Shown in pieces: positions 14,611 to 23,954 of a DNA stretch of 32,190 nucleotides. Numbering within the stretch: the stretch's first letter is position 1; each line of letters begins with the position of its first letter. Below the pieces are notes generated by a model. That model worked only from the letters and a program-made list of their open reading frames with translations, was not told where the DNA came from and made no database searches. This DNA comes from SFWF01 sp045587065. GTDB lineage: Bacteria; Bacillota; Clostridia; Oscillospirales; Acutalibacteraceae. A program made the translations under genes and the position numbers. The stretch is taken from NCBI GenBank assembly GCA_045587065.1, contig JAZNBQ010000040.1:1-32190 (forward strand), written 5' to 3'.

Positions 14611-14639
14611 TTGAAAAGAAATTATTTATATATTATAAT
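14611..14639 (+). promoter_or_regulatory. Promoter of the solute-binding lipoprotein gene
   Basis: Plus strand -35 TTGAAA (14611-14616) and -10 TATAAT (14634-14639), 17-base spacer. It is divergent from the ylxM promoter, with 33 bases between the two -35 boxes. Confidence 0.75.
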
Positions 14640-14668
14640 AAAATTACAAAGCAAAAAGGATGTTGAAA

Positions 14669-16141
14669 ATGCTAAAGAAAGTTTTATCTGTTTTTATAGC
14701 TGTTTTAATGTGTCTTTCACTTTCGGCCTGTAACGAAAGCTATAAAGACGCATATATTTATTTTGAACTGGACTCTATTCCTGAGACGCTTGACCCACAG
14801 CTTGTTAGCACAAAAGATGAAATTACAACGGTGAGATGCCTCTTTGACGGACTCCTTAGATACGACGCTCAGGGCAACTGTGTACCCTCTGCGGCAGAAT
14901 CATTTGAAAAAGTTGGTCTTACCTACACCTTTATTTTAAAAGAGGATGCTGCCTGGAAAAACGGTCAAAAACTTATCTCTGATGATTTTGTATTTGCCTT
15001 CAAGAGAGCTATTGACCCTAAAATAAAGGCACCGTTTGCCTCCCTTTTATCATCAATTAAAAACGGCAAAAAAATTCTGGACGGCACTTTATCTCCCGAC
15101 AATTTAGGAATTTACAGTATTAATGAAAAAACGCTTAAAATCGAGCTTGAGTATGAAGACCCTGAGTTCTTAAATACTCTTACCTTGCCTGTTACCATGC
15201 CATGCAACCGCGCTTTTTTTGAAACATGTAAGGGCAAATACGGTCTAAATATCGACTCTGTTTTATGTAACGGCTCTTACTATATAAGAAAATGGCACAA
15301 CGAGGATTCTTTCCTTATAAGACTTGCTAAAAACCTTGATTTTAAAGGTCCTTTTGAAGCCAACTCCATGCGCGTTTATTTTACTTGCAGCGACAACGTA
15401 AACAGTGAAGCCGTTAGCAAACAAAACTCTGATTTAGCTTATATCGGTGCCGAAGAATTTACGATGGCTTCTGATTTGAATCTGACTTTCACAAAAGAAG
15501 AAAACACTTGCTATTTCCTGTATCTTTCTAAGGATATACAGCCAGAACTGAGAAAAGCACTGCTTAAATCAGTAAATATAAGCGGTCTAGAGTCTGTGTT
15601 AGGCAAAAACAACACGATGGCTGGTAGTATTTACCCTGAATCTTTAAAACTTTCAGGTATCGACAATGCCGACAGTATTATTAAATACAATTTAAGTGAG
15701 GCGCAAGATTTATACAACACGGTTCGTAAAGAGCATAAAAAGAACCTGCCTAAAATAACACTTAAATATTATGGTGACAGTGTTACAGAAGATGTTTCAA
15801 AATCTATAGCAGCACACTGGCAAAAGAATCTGGGAGAATTTATAAATATTGAAAAAGTCAATTCTTTAAATGAAGCAAAGGCTCTGTTTAATTATTCTGA
15901 AAATACTGCATTACTGCTTCCGTTTAACACTATTTGCGGCAGTTGGTCCACCTACTTATCTGAGTTTGGCATAAAAGATACTGTTCCAAACAGTGCGCAG
16001 AAAAAGATTTTGTCCGATTACACGTTGCTTCCAATTTATTTCTCAAACAGTTATATAATTGCTAACGAGTATATTAAAAATTTGGATTCTACTCTTACCA
16101 ACGGAATTTCTGACATTGCTCTTTTGATTAAAGATGAATAA
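14669..16141 (+). CDS. Oligopeptide-type ABC transporter solute-binding lipoprotein
   Basis: A 490-residue extracytoplasmic protein. Residues 1-20 form a lipoprotein signal peptide with lipobox L18-S19-A20-C21. The family-5 solute-binding fold follows (YFELDSIPETLDPQLVSTKD, then RCLFDGLLRYDAQGNCVPSA, AWKNGQKLISDDFVFAFKRA and the C-terminal lobe). Such proteins capture peptides for an OppBCDF-type importer. No permease or ATPase gene is nearby. I place the start at the second ATG (14669), since AAGGA lies 8 bases before it while the first ATG (14660) overlaps that site. It is the only plus-strand gene in the window, with its own promoter and a terminator shared with spoIVA. Confidence 0.9.
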   Translation: MLKKVLSVFIAVLMCLSLSACNESYKDAYIYFELDSIPETLDPQLVSTKDEITTVRCLFDGLLRYDAQGNCVPSAAESFEKVGLTYTFILKEDAAWKNGQKLISDDFVFAFKRAIDPKIKAPFASLLSSIKNGKKILDGTLSPDNLGIYSINEKTLKIELEYEDPEFLNTLTLPVTMPCNRAFFETCKGKYGLNIDSVLCNGSYYIRKWHNEDSFLIRLAKNLDFKGPFEANSMRVYFTCSDNVNSEAVSKQNSDLAYIGAEEFTMASDLNLTFTKEENTCYFLYLSKDIQPELRKALLKSVNISGLESVLGKNNTMAGSIYPESLKLSGIDNADSIIKYNLSEAQDLYNTVRKEHKKNLPKITLKYYGDSVTEDVSKSIAAHWQKNLGEFINIEKVNSLNEAKALFNYSENTALLLPFNTICGSWSTYLSEFGIKDTVPNSAQKKILSDYTLLPIYFSNSYIIANEYIKNLDSTLTNGISDIALLIKDE

Positions 16142-16143
16142 AA

Positions 16144-16172
16144 ACAGCCGTAACGATTTTCGTTACGGCTGT
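16144..16172. terminator. Bidirectional terminator between the solute-binding gene and spoIVA
   Basis: A 13-bp perfect stem, ACAGCCGTAACGA with TCGTTACGGCTGT, around a 3-base loop, with A-rich and T-rich flanks (TTTTTT on the plus strand, TTTT on the minus). It serves the two convergent genes. Confidence 0.92.
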
Positions 16173-16176
16173 TTTT

Positions 16177-17655
16177 TTAAATGATTATGCAAAGAAGTCC
16201 ATTACATCCCTCGTTAATTACCCTTTCAATTGTTTCCTGAATTCTTATTCTGGCATCCTGAGGCATACGAGCAAGTTTTGTATGAAGTCCTTCATTAACA
16301 AGCTCGTGAAGAGATTTACCAAATATGTTAGAATCCCAAATTTTAACAGGATTTTCTTCAAATTCACTAAGCAAATACATTATCAGGTCTTCACTTTGCT
16401 TTTCAGAGCCAACTATTGGGCTAACTTCGGTTGTAATATCTGCCTTCATCATATGAATTGACGGTGCAGATGCCTTTAGTCTAACGCCGTATCTTCCACC
16501 TTGTTTCATAATTTCAGGCTCTTCCAGTGTTAGCTCTTCAATTTCAGGCATAACAATACCATAGCCTGTCGCTTCAACCTCATCAAGAGCATTTTTGACC
16601 TTCATATACTCTTTTTTAATTTTTGAGAGTTCTACTAGTGTCTCCATTAACTCGCGGTCACTGTTAATTTCAAGGTTAGTATTTTCGCCAATGATTTTAT
16701 AGAACAAATCGTCATTTAGTTTTACAGATATTTTTGCCGTTCCTCGACCTAAATCTATATCGTCAATTTTTACCGAGTTTGCATGTTTCGACTCTTTCAG
16801 AGAATTCTCTAAATAGGTTAAATCTCTGATGTGATTGATTTTATCGACAGAACTTCTGGCCGATTCTGCAAGATCACTTCTGAGCCAATGGTTAGTTTCT
16901 AAGGCATTTACCCACATCGGAAGTTTTATAGAAACCTCTTTTACAGGAAATTCATAAAGAATTCTGCCTAAGATTTTCTTAATATCATTCTCTCCAAGTT
17001 CCAGGCAATTCACCGGAATAACAGGAACATTATATTCTTCAGTAAGTTTTTTTCCTAAATTTACAGATTCTTCGCTATGGGGATTTAAGCAATTAAGAAG
17101 CACAACAAAAGGTTTATTAATTGCCTTTAATTCACCTATTACCCTTTTTTCTGCCTGTTCATATTCATCACGGGGAATATCACTTATAGAGCCGTCGGTG
17201 GTTACAACAAGGCCGATTGTTGAATGTTCGTTTATAACCTTTTCTGTGCCGATTTCTGCCGCCATATTAAAGGGTACCGGCTCTTCATACCAAGGTGTCA
17301 TTACCATCCTTGGAGTGTCCCCTTCAATATAACCTAGGGAAGACGGTACAATATAACCAACACAGTCAATTAGTCTTACGTTAAAACGCGATGCATCATC
17401 CAGATTTATACTAACTGCATTTTCCGGTATAAATTTGGGCTCAGTAGTCATAATTGTTCTGCCGGATGATGACTGTGGGAGTTCATCTATTGCGCGTTCT
17501 TTAATATAGGCTTCTTCTATATTTGGTAATACAAGTATATCCATAAAACGCTTAATAAAAGTAGATTTACCTGTACGAACCGGACCTACCACGCCTAAGT
17601 ATATATCTCCTCCCGTTCTAACTTCAATATCTTTATAAATACTTGTATTAGCCAT
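16177..17655 (-). CDS. spoIVA: Stage IV sporulation protein A (spore coat ATPase)
   Basis: A 492-residue protein matching SpoIVA over its length. The N-terminal NTPase domain has Walker A GPVRTGKS (24-31), SSSGRTIMTTEPKFIPENAV, LIDCVGYIVPSSLGY and VVTTDGSISDIPRDEY; the C-terminus ends RIQETIERVINEGCNGLLCI. SpoIVA hydrolyses ATP to polymerise on the forespore and forms the coat basement layer. It is expressed in the mother cell under sigma-E. The gene is monocistronic, and a sigma-E-like promoter is visible upstream. Its presence says the organism can sporulate or descends from a spore former. Confidence 0.97.
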   Translation of the reverse strand: MANTSIYKDIEVRTGGDIYLGVVGPVRTGKSTFIKRFMDILVLPNIEEAYIKERAIDELPQSSSGRTIMTTEPKFIPENAVSINLDDASRFNVRLIDCVGYIVPSSLGYIEGDTPRMVMTPWYEEPVPFNMAAEIGTEKVINEHSTIGLVVTTDGSISDIPRDEYEQAEKRVIGELKAINKPFVVLLNCLNPHSEESVNLGKKLTEEYNVPVIPVNCLELGENDIKKILGRILYEFPVKEVSIKLPMWVNALETNHWLRSDLAESARSSVDKINHIRDLTYLENSLKESKHANSVKIDDIDLGRGTAKISVKLNDDLFYKIIGENTNLEINSDRELMETLVELSKIKKEYMKVKNALDEVEATGYGIVMPEIEELTLEEPEIMKQGGRYGVRLKASAPSIHMMKADITTEVSPIVGSEKQSEDLIMYLLSEFEENPVKIWDSNIFGKSLHELVNEGLHTKLARMPQDARIRIQETIERVINEGCNGLLCIII

Positions 17656-17688
17656 ATTTTTATCCTCTTTTCAGTTTCATTCAATGAA

Positions 17689-17717
17689 TATTTATGAATA
17701 GAGGTAGGTTTTTATGA
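17689..17717 (-). promoter_or_regulatory. Candidate sigma-E promoter of spoIVA
   Basis: Minus strand -35-like TCATAAA (17711-17717) and -10-like CATAAATA (17689-17696), 14-base spacer. This compares with the sigma-E pattern of a KMATATT-like -35 and CATACAMT -10 at 14 bases. The match is partial, but spacing and position are right and no sigma-A promoter is present. Confidence 0.45.
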
Positions 17718-17722
17718 CAAAG

Positions 17723-17758
17723 AAAAAGATTTGCAAAATTTCTTTTGCAAATCTTTTT
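17723..17758 (-). terminator. Terminator at the end of the purine operon
   Basis: A perfect 16-bp stem, AAAAAGATTTGCAAAA with TTTTGCAAATCTTTTT, around a 4-base loop. It lies right after the purL stop, and the T-run forms the end of the stem on the minus strand. Confidence 0.9.
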
Positions 17759-17763
17759 TAAAA

Positions 17764-20700
17764 TTATAGACTAAAATATTTAACTGCAGACTCAAACATT
17801 TTCATATCGTAGTTGCCTTCAACATTTTTATAGAGTCCATAACCCTTACGTTCAGAATGTCCCATTTTACCAAAGATTCTGCCATCAGGTGATGTGATGC
17901 CTTCGATGGCAAATGCAGAATCATTAGGATTGAATCTGATGTCAGAGGTCGGGTTGCCATCAAAGTCAACATACTGAGTAGCAATTTGGCCGTTTTCAGC
18001 TAACTTTTTAATCACTTCATCGCTAGCTAAGAATCTGCCTTCGCCGTGTGAGATAGGAACATTATAAATGTCTCCTACGTTACACTCATAAAGCCAAGGA
18101 GAATTGTTTGATGCAATTCTTGTTCTAACGATTCTTGACTGATGTCGGCTAATTGTGTTATATGTCAGGGTTGGGCAATTTTCGTCTGTATCTACAATCT
18201 CACCAAAAGGAACGAGACCAAGTTTTATAATTGCCTGGAAGCCGTTGCATATACCACACATTAAGCCGTCACGATTTTTAACAAGCTCGTTAACGTTATT
18301 TTTAACTGCAGCATTTCTGAAGAATGCAGTTATAAACTTACCTGAACCATCAGGTTCATCTCCTCCGGAGAATCCACCGGGAATGAAAATCATTTGAGCA
18401 GATTTAACCTTCTCTGCAAAATAATCAACCGACTCTGCTATCATGGAAGAGGTCAGGTTCTTGATAACAATAATTTCAGGCTCAGCTCCTGCCATACTCA
18501 TTGCTTTGGCAGTATCGTACTCACAGTTGGTACCTGGGAAAACAGGAATAAGAACCTTGGGTTTTGCAACCTTAATTTTAGGCGCTAACTTCTCTGTACA
18601 CTTATACTCAAATGCAGGGAATTTTTCATTACCTTGCTTTATATTGCAAGAGAAAATGGACTCTAATTTTTCTTCCCATAGACCTAAAAGTTCTTTTAAT
18701 TCAACCTTTTTATCATTAAATTCAATTACCTTTTCGGTTGTGGTTTCACCTATTACAGTGCCGATTTCAAGGTCTTCTGTAGCCTCTAACACAAATCCGC
18801 CGTAATTATAACCGAATATCTCTTTCATAGAAAGAGCGTTGTTGAATTTAAAGCCGATATTATTACCAAACGCCATTTTCATAACTGCTTCGGCAATACC
18901 GCCAAACGTTAATGTATAAGCAGAAACAACCTTTTTAGAAACAATAAGGTCGTTAACCTTATCATAAACCTTTAACTGAGATTTTGTTACAGGTAAACCG
19001 TTCTTATCATACTCCGGCTTAATAAATACTAACTTATGACCAGAGGCTTTAAATTCAGGAGATATAATGTTATCAACCTTGTCAGTTGTTACGGCAAAAG
19101 AAACTAGGGTTGGTGGAACGTCAATATCCTCAAAGCTTCCGCTCATAGAGTCCTTACCACCGATAGCAGCAATACCATAATCAAGTTGTGCTTTGAAGGC
19201 ACCAAGCAACGCTGCAAAAGGTTTGCCCCAACGCTCTGCTTCTTTTCTTGGTTTTTCAAAATACTCTTGGAATGTTAAATAAACATCCTCAAACTTAGCG
19301 CCTGCGGCAATAAGCTTAGAAACCGATTCAACAACGGCTAAATATGCGCCGTGGTATGTACTCTTTTCAGCAATATATGGATTATAACCCCAAGCCATAA
19401 GCGAACAGGTTTTTGTATTTGCCTTTTCTACAGAAATCTTATTAACCATTGCCTGATTTGGTGTTAACTGATGTTTGCCGCCAAATGGCATAAGCACAGT
19501 GCCGGCACCGATGGTTGAGTCAAATCGTTCAGATAGGCCTCTCTTTGAGCAAACGTTTAAATCACTTGCAAGGTTTTTAAGTTCAATTTCAAAATCGTCG
19601 CTAACCTTTTTACTATAATCTTCAGGTGATTTTGGAGCAACTGTTGTGTGCTTTTCTGCACCGTTAGAGTTAAGGAACTCTCTTGAAATATTAACAATTG
19701 CTTTGCCGTTCCAATTCATAATAAGTCTTGGCTCAGCTTTAACAACGGCAACAATAGTAGCCTCTAAGTTTTCCTTCTCTGCTAATGCTTTGAACTCTTC
19801 AACGTCTTTGGGCTCAACAACCACTGCCATTCTTTCCTGAGATTCACTTATAGCAAGTTCTGTTCCGTCAAGTCCGTCATATTTTTTAGGAACTGCATTA
19901 AGGTCAATTATAAGACCATCTGCAAGTTCTCCAACGGCAACCGAAACACCGCCTGCGCCAAAGTCATTACAGCGCTTAATAAGCTGAGATGCTCTTTTGT
20001 TTCTGAAAAGTCTTTGAAGCTTTCTTTCTTCAGGAGCATTACCTTTTTGAACCTCTGCACCGCAAGACTCAAGTGACTGCAGTGTATGAGATTTAGAAGA
20101 ACCTGTTGCACCGCCACAACCGTCACGGCCTGTTCTACCACCAAGAAGAATTACTATGTCGCCATCTTCCGGTCTTTCTCTGCGAACATTTTCAGCAGGA
20201 GCGGCGGCAATAACTGCACCGATTTCCATACGTTTTGCGGCATAGCCATCGTGGTAAAGCTCGTCTACCTGACCGGTAGCAAGACCAATTTGGTTACCAT
20301 ATGAGCTATAACCTGCGGCTGCGGTTGTAACAATTTTTCTCTGTGGAAGTTTGCCTTCTAAGGTCTCCTCAACAGGCTTTAGTGGGTCTGCCGCACCTGT
20401 AACGCGCATTGCAGCATAAACATATGACCTTCCAGAAAGTGGGTCACGAATAGCGCCGCCAATACAAGTTGCAGCTCCGCCAAACGGCTCAATTTCGGTT
20501 GGATGGTTATGTGTTTCGTTTTTAAACAGAAGTAGCCAGTCTTCGTCTTTACCATCAACATCAACCTTGATTTTAACGGTACAAGCATTAATTTCTTCTG
20601 ACTCATCTAAATTTGGAAGCATACCCTGTTTATTTAAATATTTACCTGCAAGGGTTGCTATATCCATTAGGTTGATTGGCTTTGTTCTGCCAAGTTTCTT

Positions 20701-21459
20701 TCTGATATCAAGATATTCCTCAAAGGCTTTTTGAGTGAGCTCGTCCTCAAATTTTGCATCCTCAATAGTAGTAAGGAAGGTAGTGTGACGGCAGTGGTCA
20801 GACCAATATGTATCAATCATACGAATTTCAGTGATTGTAGGGTCTCTGTCCTCACTCTTAAAATAATCCTGACAGAATTTAATATCATCATTATCCATAG
20901 CAAGACCATATTTATTAACAAAATCTGCCAGGCCTTTTTCGTCCAGTTTATTAAATCCATCAAGGGTTTCAACTGTTGTTGGAATATCGTATTTATTAAC
21001 GAGAGTATCAAAAACCTCAAGAGATGCTTCTCTGCTCTCAACAGGGTTAATAACATACTTCTTAATTGTTTCAATATCACTATCAGTTAAATTACCTTTT
21101 AAAATATATACCTTTGCGGTACGAACAAGAGGTCTATCGCCCTGACTGATTATCTGAATGCACTGAGCGGCAGAATCTGCTCTCTGGTCAAACTGTCCCG
21201 GAAGATATTCGGTTGCAAAAACCTTTTCATCACAAAGACTTGGTAAATCTTTTGTTACAACGTCTAACTGTGGCTCACTAAAAACTGTTTTTACGCTGTA
21301 TTCAAAAAGCTCTTCCTTAATATTTTCAACGTCATAGCGGTTTAAAATACGGACATCTTCAAGACCTTTAAGACCTAACAGATTTTTAAGGTCTGAAAGC
21401 AAAGCCTTTGCCTCATGAGCTAGTTCTTTTTTCTTTTCAACATAAACTCTATATACCAT
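17764..21459 (-). CDS. purL: Phosphoribosylformylglycinamidine synthase, single-chain
   Basis: A 1231-residue FGAM synthase that converts FGAR, glutamine and ATP to FGAM. It is a one-chain enzyme, not split into PurS/PurQ/PurL as in Bacillus. The synthase half shows TYWSDHCRHTTFLTTIEDAK, LLFKNETHNHPTEIEPFGGA, GGRTGRDGCGGATGSSKSH and AIGGKDSMSGSFEDI. The C-terminal glutaminase domain starts near residue 970 (VLIPVFPGTNCEYDTAKAM) and carries the nucleophile Cys1071 in GICNGFQ and ISHGEGRF further on. It is the last gene of the operon, 3 bases after purD's upstream neighbour order is read (purL precedes purD in coordinates, purD is transcribed first). An AAGGAG site precedes its ATG. Confidence 0.97.
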   Translation of the reverse strand: MVYRVYVEKKKELAHEAKALLSDLKNLLGLKGLEDVRILNRYDVENIKEELFEYSVKTVFSEPQLDVVTKDLPSLCDEKVFATEYLPGQFDQRADSAAQCIQIISQGDRPLVRTAKVYILKGNLTDSDIETIKKYVINPVESREASLEVFDTLVNKYDIPTTVETLDGFNKLDEKGLADFVNKYGLAMDNDDIKFCQDYFKSEDRDPTITEIRMIDTYWSDHCRHTTFLTTIEDAKFEDELTQKAFEEYLDIRKKLGRTKPINLMDIATLAGKYLNKQGMLPNLDESEEINACTVKIKVDVDGKDEDWLLLFKNETHNHPTEIEPFGGAATCIGGAIRDPLSGRSYVYAAMRVTGAADPLKPVEETLEGKLPQRKIVTTAAAGYSSYGNQIGLATGQVDELYHDGYAAKRMEIGAVIAAAPAENVRRERPEDGDIVILLGGRTGRDGCGGATGSSKSHTLQSLESCGAEVQKGNAPEERKLQRLFRNKRASQLIKRCNDFGAGGVSVAVGELADGLIIDLNAVPKKYDGLDGTELAISESQERMAVVVEPKDVEEFKALAEKENLEATIVAVVKAEPRLIMNWNGKAIVNISREFLNSNGAEKHTTVAPKSPEDYSKKVSDDFEIELKNLASDLNVCSKRGLSERFDSTIGAGTVLMPFGGKHQLTPNQAMVNKISVEKANTKTCSLMAWGYNPYIAEKSTYHGAYLAVVESVSKLIAAGAKFEDVYLTFQEYFEKPRKEAERWGKPFAALLGAFKAQLDYGIAAIGGKDSMSGSFEDIDVPPTLVSFAVTTDKVDNIISPEFKASGHKLVFIKPEYDKNGLPVTKSQLKVYDKVNDLIVSKKVVSAYTLTFGGIAEAVMKMAFGNNIGFKFNNALSMKEIFGYNYGGFVLEATEDLEIGTVIGETTTEKVIEFNDKKVELKELLGLWEEKLESIFSCNIKQGNEKFPAFEYKCTEKLAPKIKVAKPKVLIPVFPGTNCEYDTAKAMSMAGAEPEIIVIKNLTSSMIAESVDYFAEKVKSAQMIFIPGGFSGGDEPDGSGKFITAFFRNAAVKNNVNELVKNRDGLMCGICNGFQAIIKLGLVPFGEIVDTDENCPTLTYNTISRHQSRIVRTRIASNNSPWLYECNVGDIYNVPISHGEGRFLASDEVIKKLAENGQIATQYVDFDGNPTSDIRFNPNDSAFAIEGITSPDGRIFGKMGHSERKGYGLYKNVEGNYDMKMFESAVKYFSL

Positions 21460-21462
21460 AAT

Positions 21463-22725
21463 TTACTCCTTATTAAGTGCTTTCTGACCGATATCTTTGC
21501 GATAAAAGGCGTTTTCAAAGGTTACTTTATCAATTTCTTTATAAGCTTTGTCTACTGCCTCTTTGAGATTATTTCCTGTAGCAGTAACGCCAAGAACTCG
21601 TCCGCCTGCGGTAACTGTCTTACCGTCCTGAACCTTTGCACCTGCAACAAAAACCTCTGCATCAATACTCTCGTCTATTTTAATTTCAAATCCTGTTTCA
21701 TACTTTGAAGGATAGCCGTTAGAAGCCATTACAACACAACAAGCAGATTTATCAGAAAATTCTACATTAATATCACTTAACGTCTCATCGCTTACTGCTT
21801 TCATTATTGTAAATAGGTCGGTTTTTAAAAGCGGTAATACAACCTGAGTCTCAGGATCGCCAAAACGACAGTTATATTCAATAACTTTAGGTCCGTTAGG
21901 GGTTAGCATAAGACCAAAATAAAGACATCCTTTAAAGGTTCTGCCTTCTTTATTCATTGCATCAATTGTAGGAAGGAAGATGGTCTTCATACATTTCTCT
22001 GCGATTTCTTTTGTGTAATAAGGGTTAGGCGCGATAGTACCCATTCCACCTGTGTTTAAACCCATATCGCCATCTAAGGCTCTTTTATGGTCCATTGAGG
22101 AAATCATCGGAACAACAGTTTTGCCGTCTGTAAAGGAAAGAACGGAAACCTCAGGTCCTGTTAAAAACTCTTCAATTACAATATTATTTCCGCTTTCGCC
22201 AAACACCTTATCCATCATGATACTGCGTACTGCATCAAAGGCTTCCTCTCTTGTGTTACAAATAATAACACCTTTACCTAAAGCTAAACCATCTGCTTTA
22301 ATTACAGTTGGAATTGGAGCATCTTTTAAATAATCCAAAGCCTCATTCATATTTGAGAAAACCTCATACTGAGCAGTAGGAATATTGTATTTTTTCATAA
22401 GGTTTTTGGAAAAGACCTTGCTACCCTCGATAATTGCGGCATTTGCCTGAGGTCCAAAGCAAGGAACACCTTTTGCCATAAGAGCATCAACTGCACCAAG
22501 TACCAGAGGGTCATCAGGAGCTACAACTGCAAAATCAATATGGTTTTTTACAGCAAAATCTGTAATACTCTCAATATCTTTTGCGCCAATTCCTGTACAA
22601 ACTGCATCATTTACCATACCACCATTACCCGGTAGTGCGTAAATTGTATCAATAGTTTTATTTTCTTTAAGTTTTTTTATGATAGCGTGTTCTCTACCGC
22701 CACCACCAACAACCATTACCTTCAA
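21463..22725 (-). CDS. purD: Phosphoribosylamine-glycine ligase
   Basis: A 420-residue ATP-grasp enzyme that joins glycine to phosphoribosylamine. It shows VMVVGGGGREHAI, VIKADGLALGKGVIIC, VIEEFLTGPEVSVLSF, NTGGMGTIAPNPYY and YNCRFGDPETQVVLPLL. The frame could begin at an ATG at 22734, but that ATG touches the AAAGGA site. A TTG at 22725 is 9 bases from it and gives the usual N-terminus MKVMVVGGGG, so TTG is the likely start. It lies between the AICAR transformylase gene and purL. Confidence 0.96.
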   Translation of the reverse strand: MKVMVVGGGGREHAIIKKLKENKTIDTIYALPGNGGMVNDAVCTGIGAKDIESITDFAVKNHIDFAVVAPDDPLVLGAVDALMAKGVPCFGPQANAAIIEGSKVFSKNLMKKYNIPTAQYEVFSNMNEALDYLKDAPIPTVIKADGLALGKGVIICNTREEAFDAVRSIMMDKVFGESGNNIVIEEFLTGPEVSVLSFTDGKTVVPMISSMDHKRALDGDMGLNTGGMGTIAPNPYYTKEIAEKCMKTIFLPTIDAMNKEGRTFKGCLYFGLMLTPNGPKVIEYNCRFGDPETQVVLPLLKTDLFTIMKAVSDETLSDINVEFSDKSACCVVMASNGYPSKYETGFEIKIDESIDAEVFVAGAKVQDGKTVTAGGRVLGVTATGNNLKEAVDKAYKEIDKVTFENAFYRKDIGQKALNKE

Positions 22726-22758
22726 AACATTCATTCCTTTAAAATTAGTAGAAATTAA

Positions 22759-23943
22759 TTAATGGTGGAATAATCTCATTCCTGTAAATGCCATTGCCAT
22801 ATTATACTTATTGCAGCAGTCAATTACAACGTCGTCACGAATTGAACCGCCCGGTTCGGCAATAAAGGAAACACCACTCTTCTTAGCTCTTTCAATATTG
22901 TCGTCAAATGGGAAGAAAGCGTCTGAACCAAGAGCAACACCTGTAATGGTATCAAGATATGCTCTTTGTTCTGCCATTGTAAATGGCTCAGGTCTTTCGG
23001 TAAAGTATTTCTGCCAATTACCCTCTGCACAAACATCTTCTTCATTCTGATTAATATAACCGTCAATAACGTTATCTCTATCAGGACGGCCAAGTGTTTC
23101 TTTAAATGGAAGATTCAACACCTTGTCGTGTTGACGAAGCTGCCATGTATCTGCCTTGCCACCTGCAAGACGAGTACAGTGAACACGAGACTGCTGACCT
23201 GCGCCAACACCAATAGCCTGTCCGTCTACGGCAAAGCAAACTGAGTTAGACTGAGTATATTTGAGTGTAATAAGCGCAATTATAAGGTCACGTACTGCGC
23301 TTTCAGGCATATCTTTTCTCTCGGTAACAACATTCTTAAGCAGGTCTGCATCAATTTTAAAATTATTTCTTCCCTGCTCAAAAGTAATGCCGTAAACCTG
23401 TTTTTTCTCCTGCTCATAAGGTACGTAATCCGGGTCAATTTTAACGATGTTGTATGTACCTTTTCTTTTGGATTTTAATATTTCAAGAGCTTCAGGCTCA
23501 TAACCCGGTGCAATAACACCATCAGATACCTCGCGTTTAATCATAAGCGCAGTGGTAACGTCACAAACATCAGAAAGGGCTACCCAGTCACCAAATGAGC
23601 ACATACGGTCTGTACCTCTTGCTCTGGCATAAGCACATGCGAGAGGAGAATCATCAAGACCTTTAATGTCGTCTACGAAACAAGCTTTTTTAAGTTTGTC
23701 ACTAAGGGGCAAACCAATAGCCGCAGATGTAGGGCTAACGTGTTTGAAGGATGTAACTGCAGGCATACCTAAAGCTTCTTTTAGTTCTTTAACAAGTTGC
23801 CAAGAGTTGAAAGCATCAAGAAAATTGATAAATCCGGGGCGTCCGTTAAGGATTTCTATAGGAAGGTCTTCTCCGCCCTCCATAAAAATTTTAGCAGGTT
23901 TTTGGTTGGGGTTACAACCGTATTTTAATTCAAATTCTTTCAT
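22759..23943 (-). CDS. Stand-alone AICAR transformylase (no IMP cyclohydrolase domain)
   Basis: A 394-residue protein matching only the transformylase half of bifunctional PurH. It converts AICAR (ZMP) and 10-formyl-THF to FAICAR. The catalytic Lys-His pair is Lys67-His68 in TSFKHVSPTSAAIG; other blocks are KYTQSNSVCFAVDGQAIGVG, GAGQQSRVHCTRLAGGKAD, ALGSDAFFPFDDNIERA and EPGGSIRDDVVI. The N-terminal MGS-like cyclohydrolase domain of PurH (about 200 residues) is absent, and the start is firm (ATG after GGGGAG). The missing activity is supplied by the PurO-type gene just upstream. It is sensible that its substrate ZMP is the ligand family of the operon's riboswitch. Confidence 0.95.
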   Translation of the reverse strand: MKEFELKYGCNPNQKPAKIFMEGGEDLPIEILNGRPGFINFLDAFNSWQLVKELKEALGMPAVTSFKHVSPTSAAIGLPLSDKLKKACFVDDIKGLDDSPLACAYARARGTDRMCSFGDWVALSDVCDVTTALMIKREVSDGVIAPGYEPEALEILKSKRKGTYNIVKIDPDYVPYEQEKKQVYGITFEQGRNNFKIDADLLKNVVTERKDMPESAVRDLIIALITLKYTQSNSVCFAVDGQAIGVGAGQQSRVHCTRLAGGKADTWQLRQHDKVLNLPFKETLGRPDRDNVIDGYINQNEEDVCAEGNWQKYFTERPEPFTMAEQRAYLDTITGVALGSDAFFPFDDNIERAKKSGVSFIAEPGGSIRDDVVIDCCNKYNMAMAFTGMRLFHH

Positions 23944-23954
23944 AGCTCTCTCCC

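Noticed and set aside
17764..21459. Several long open frames on the other strand and in other frames within purL.
   Set aside because: They lack ribosome binding sites and recognisable domains, and they overlap an unmistakable purL reading frame.
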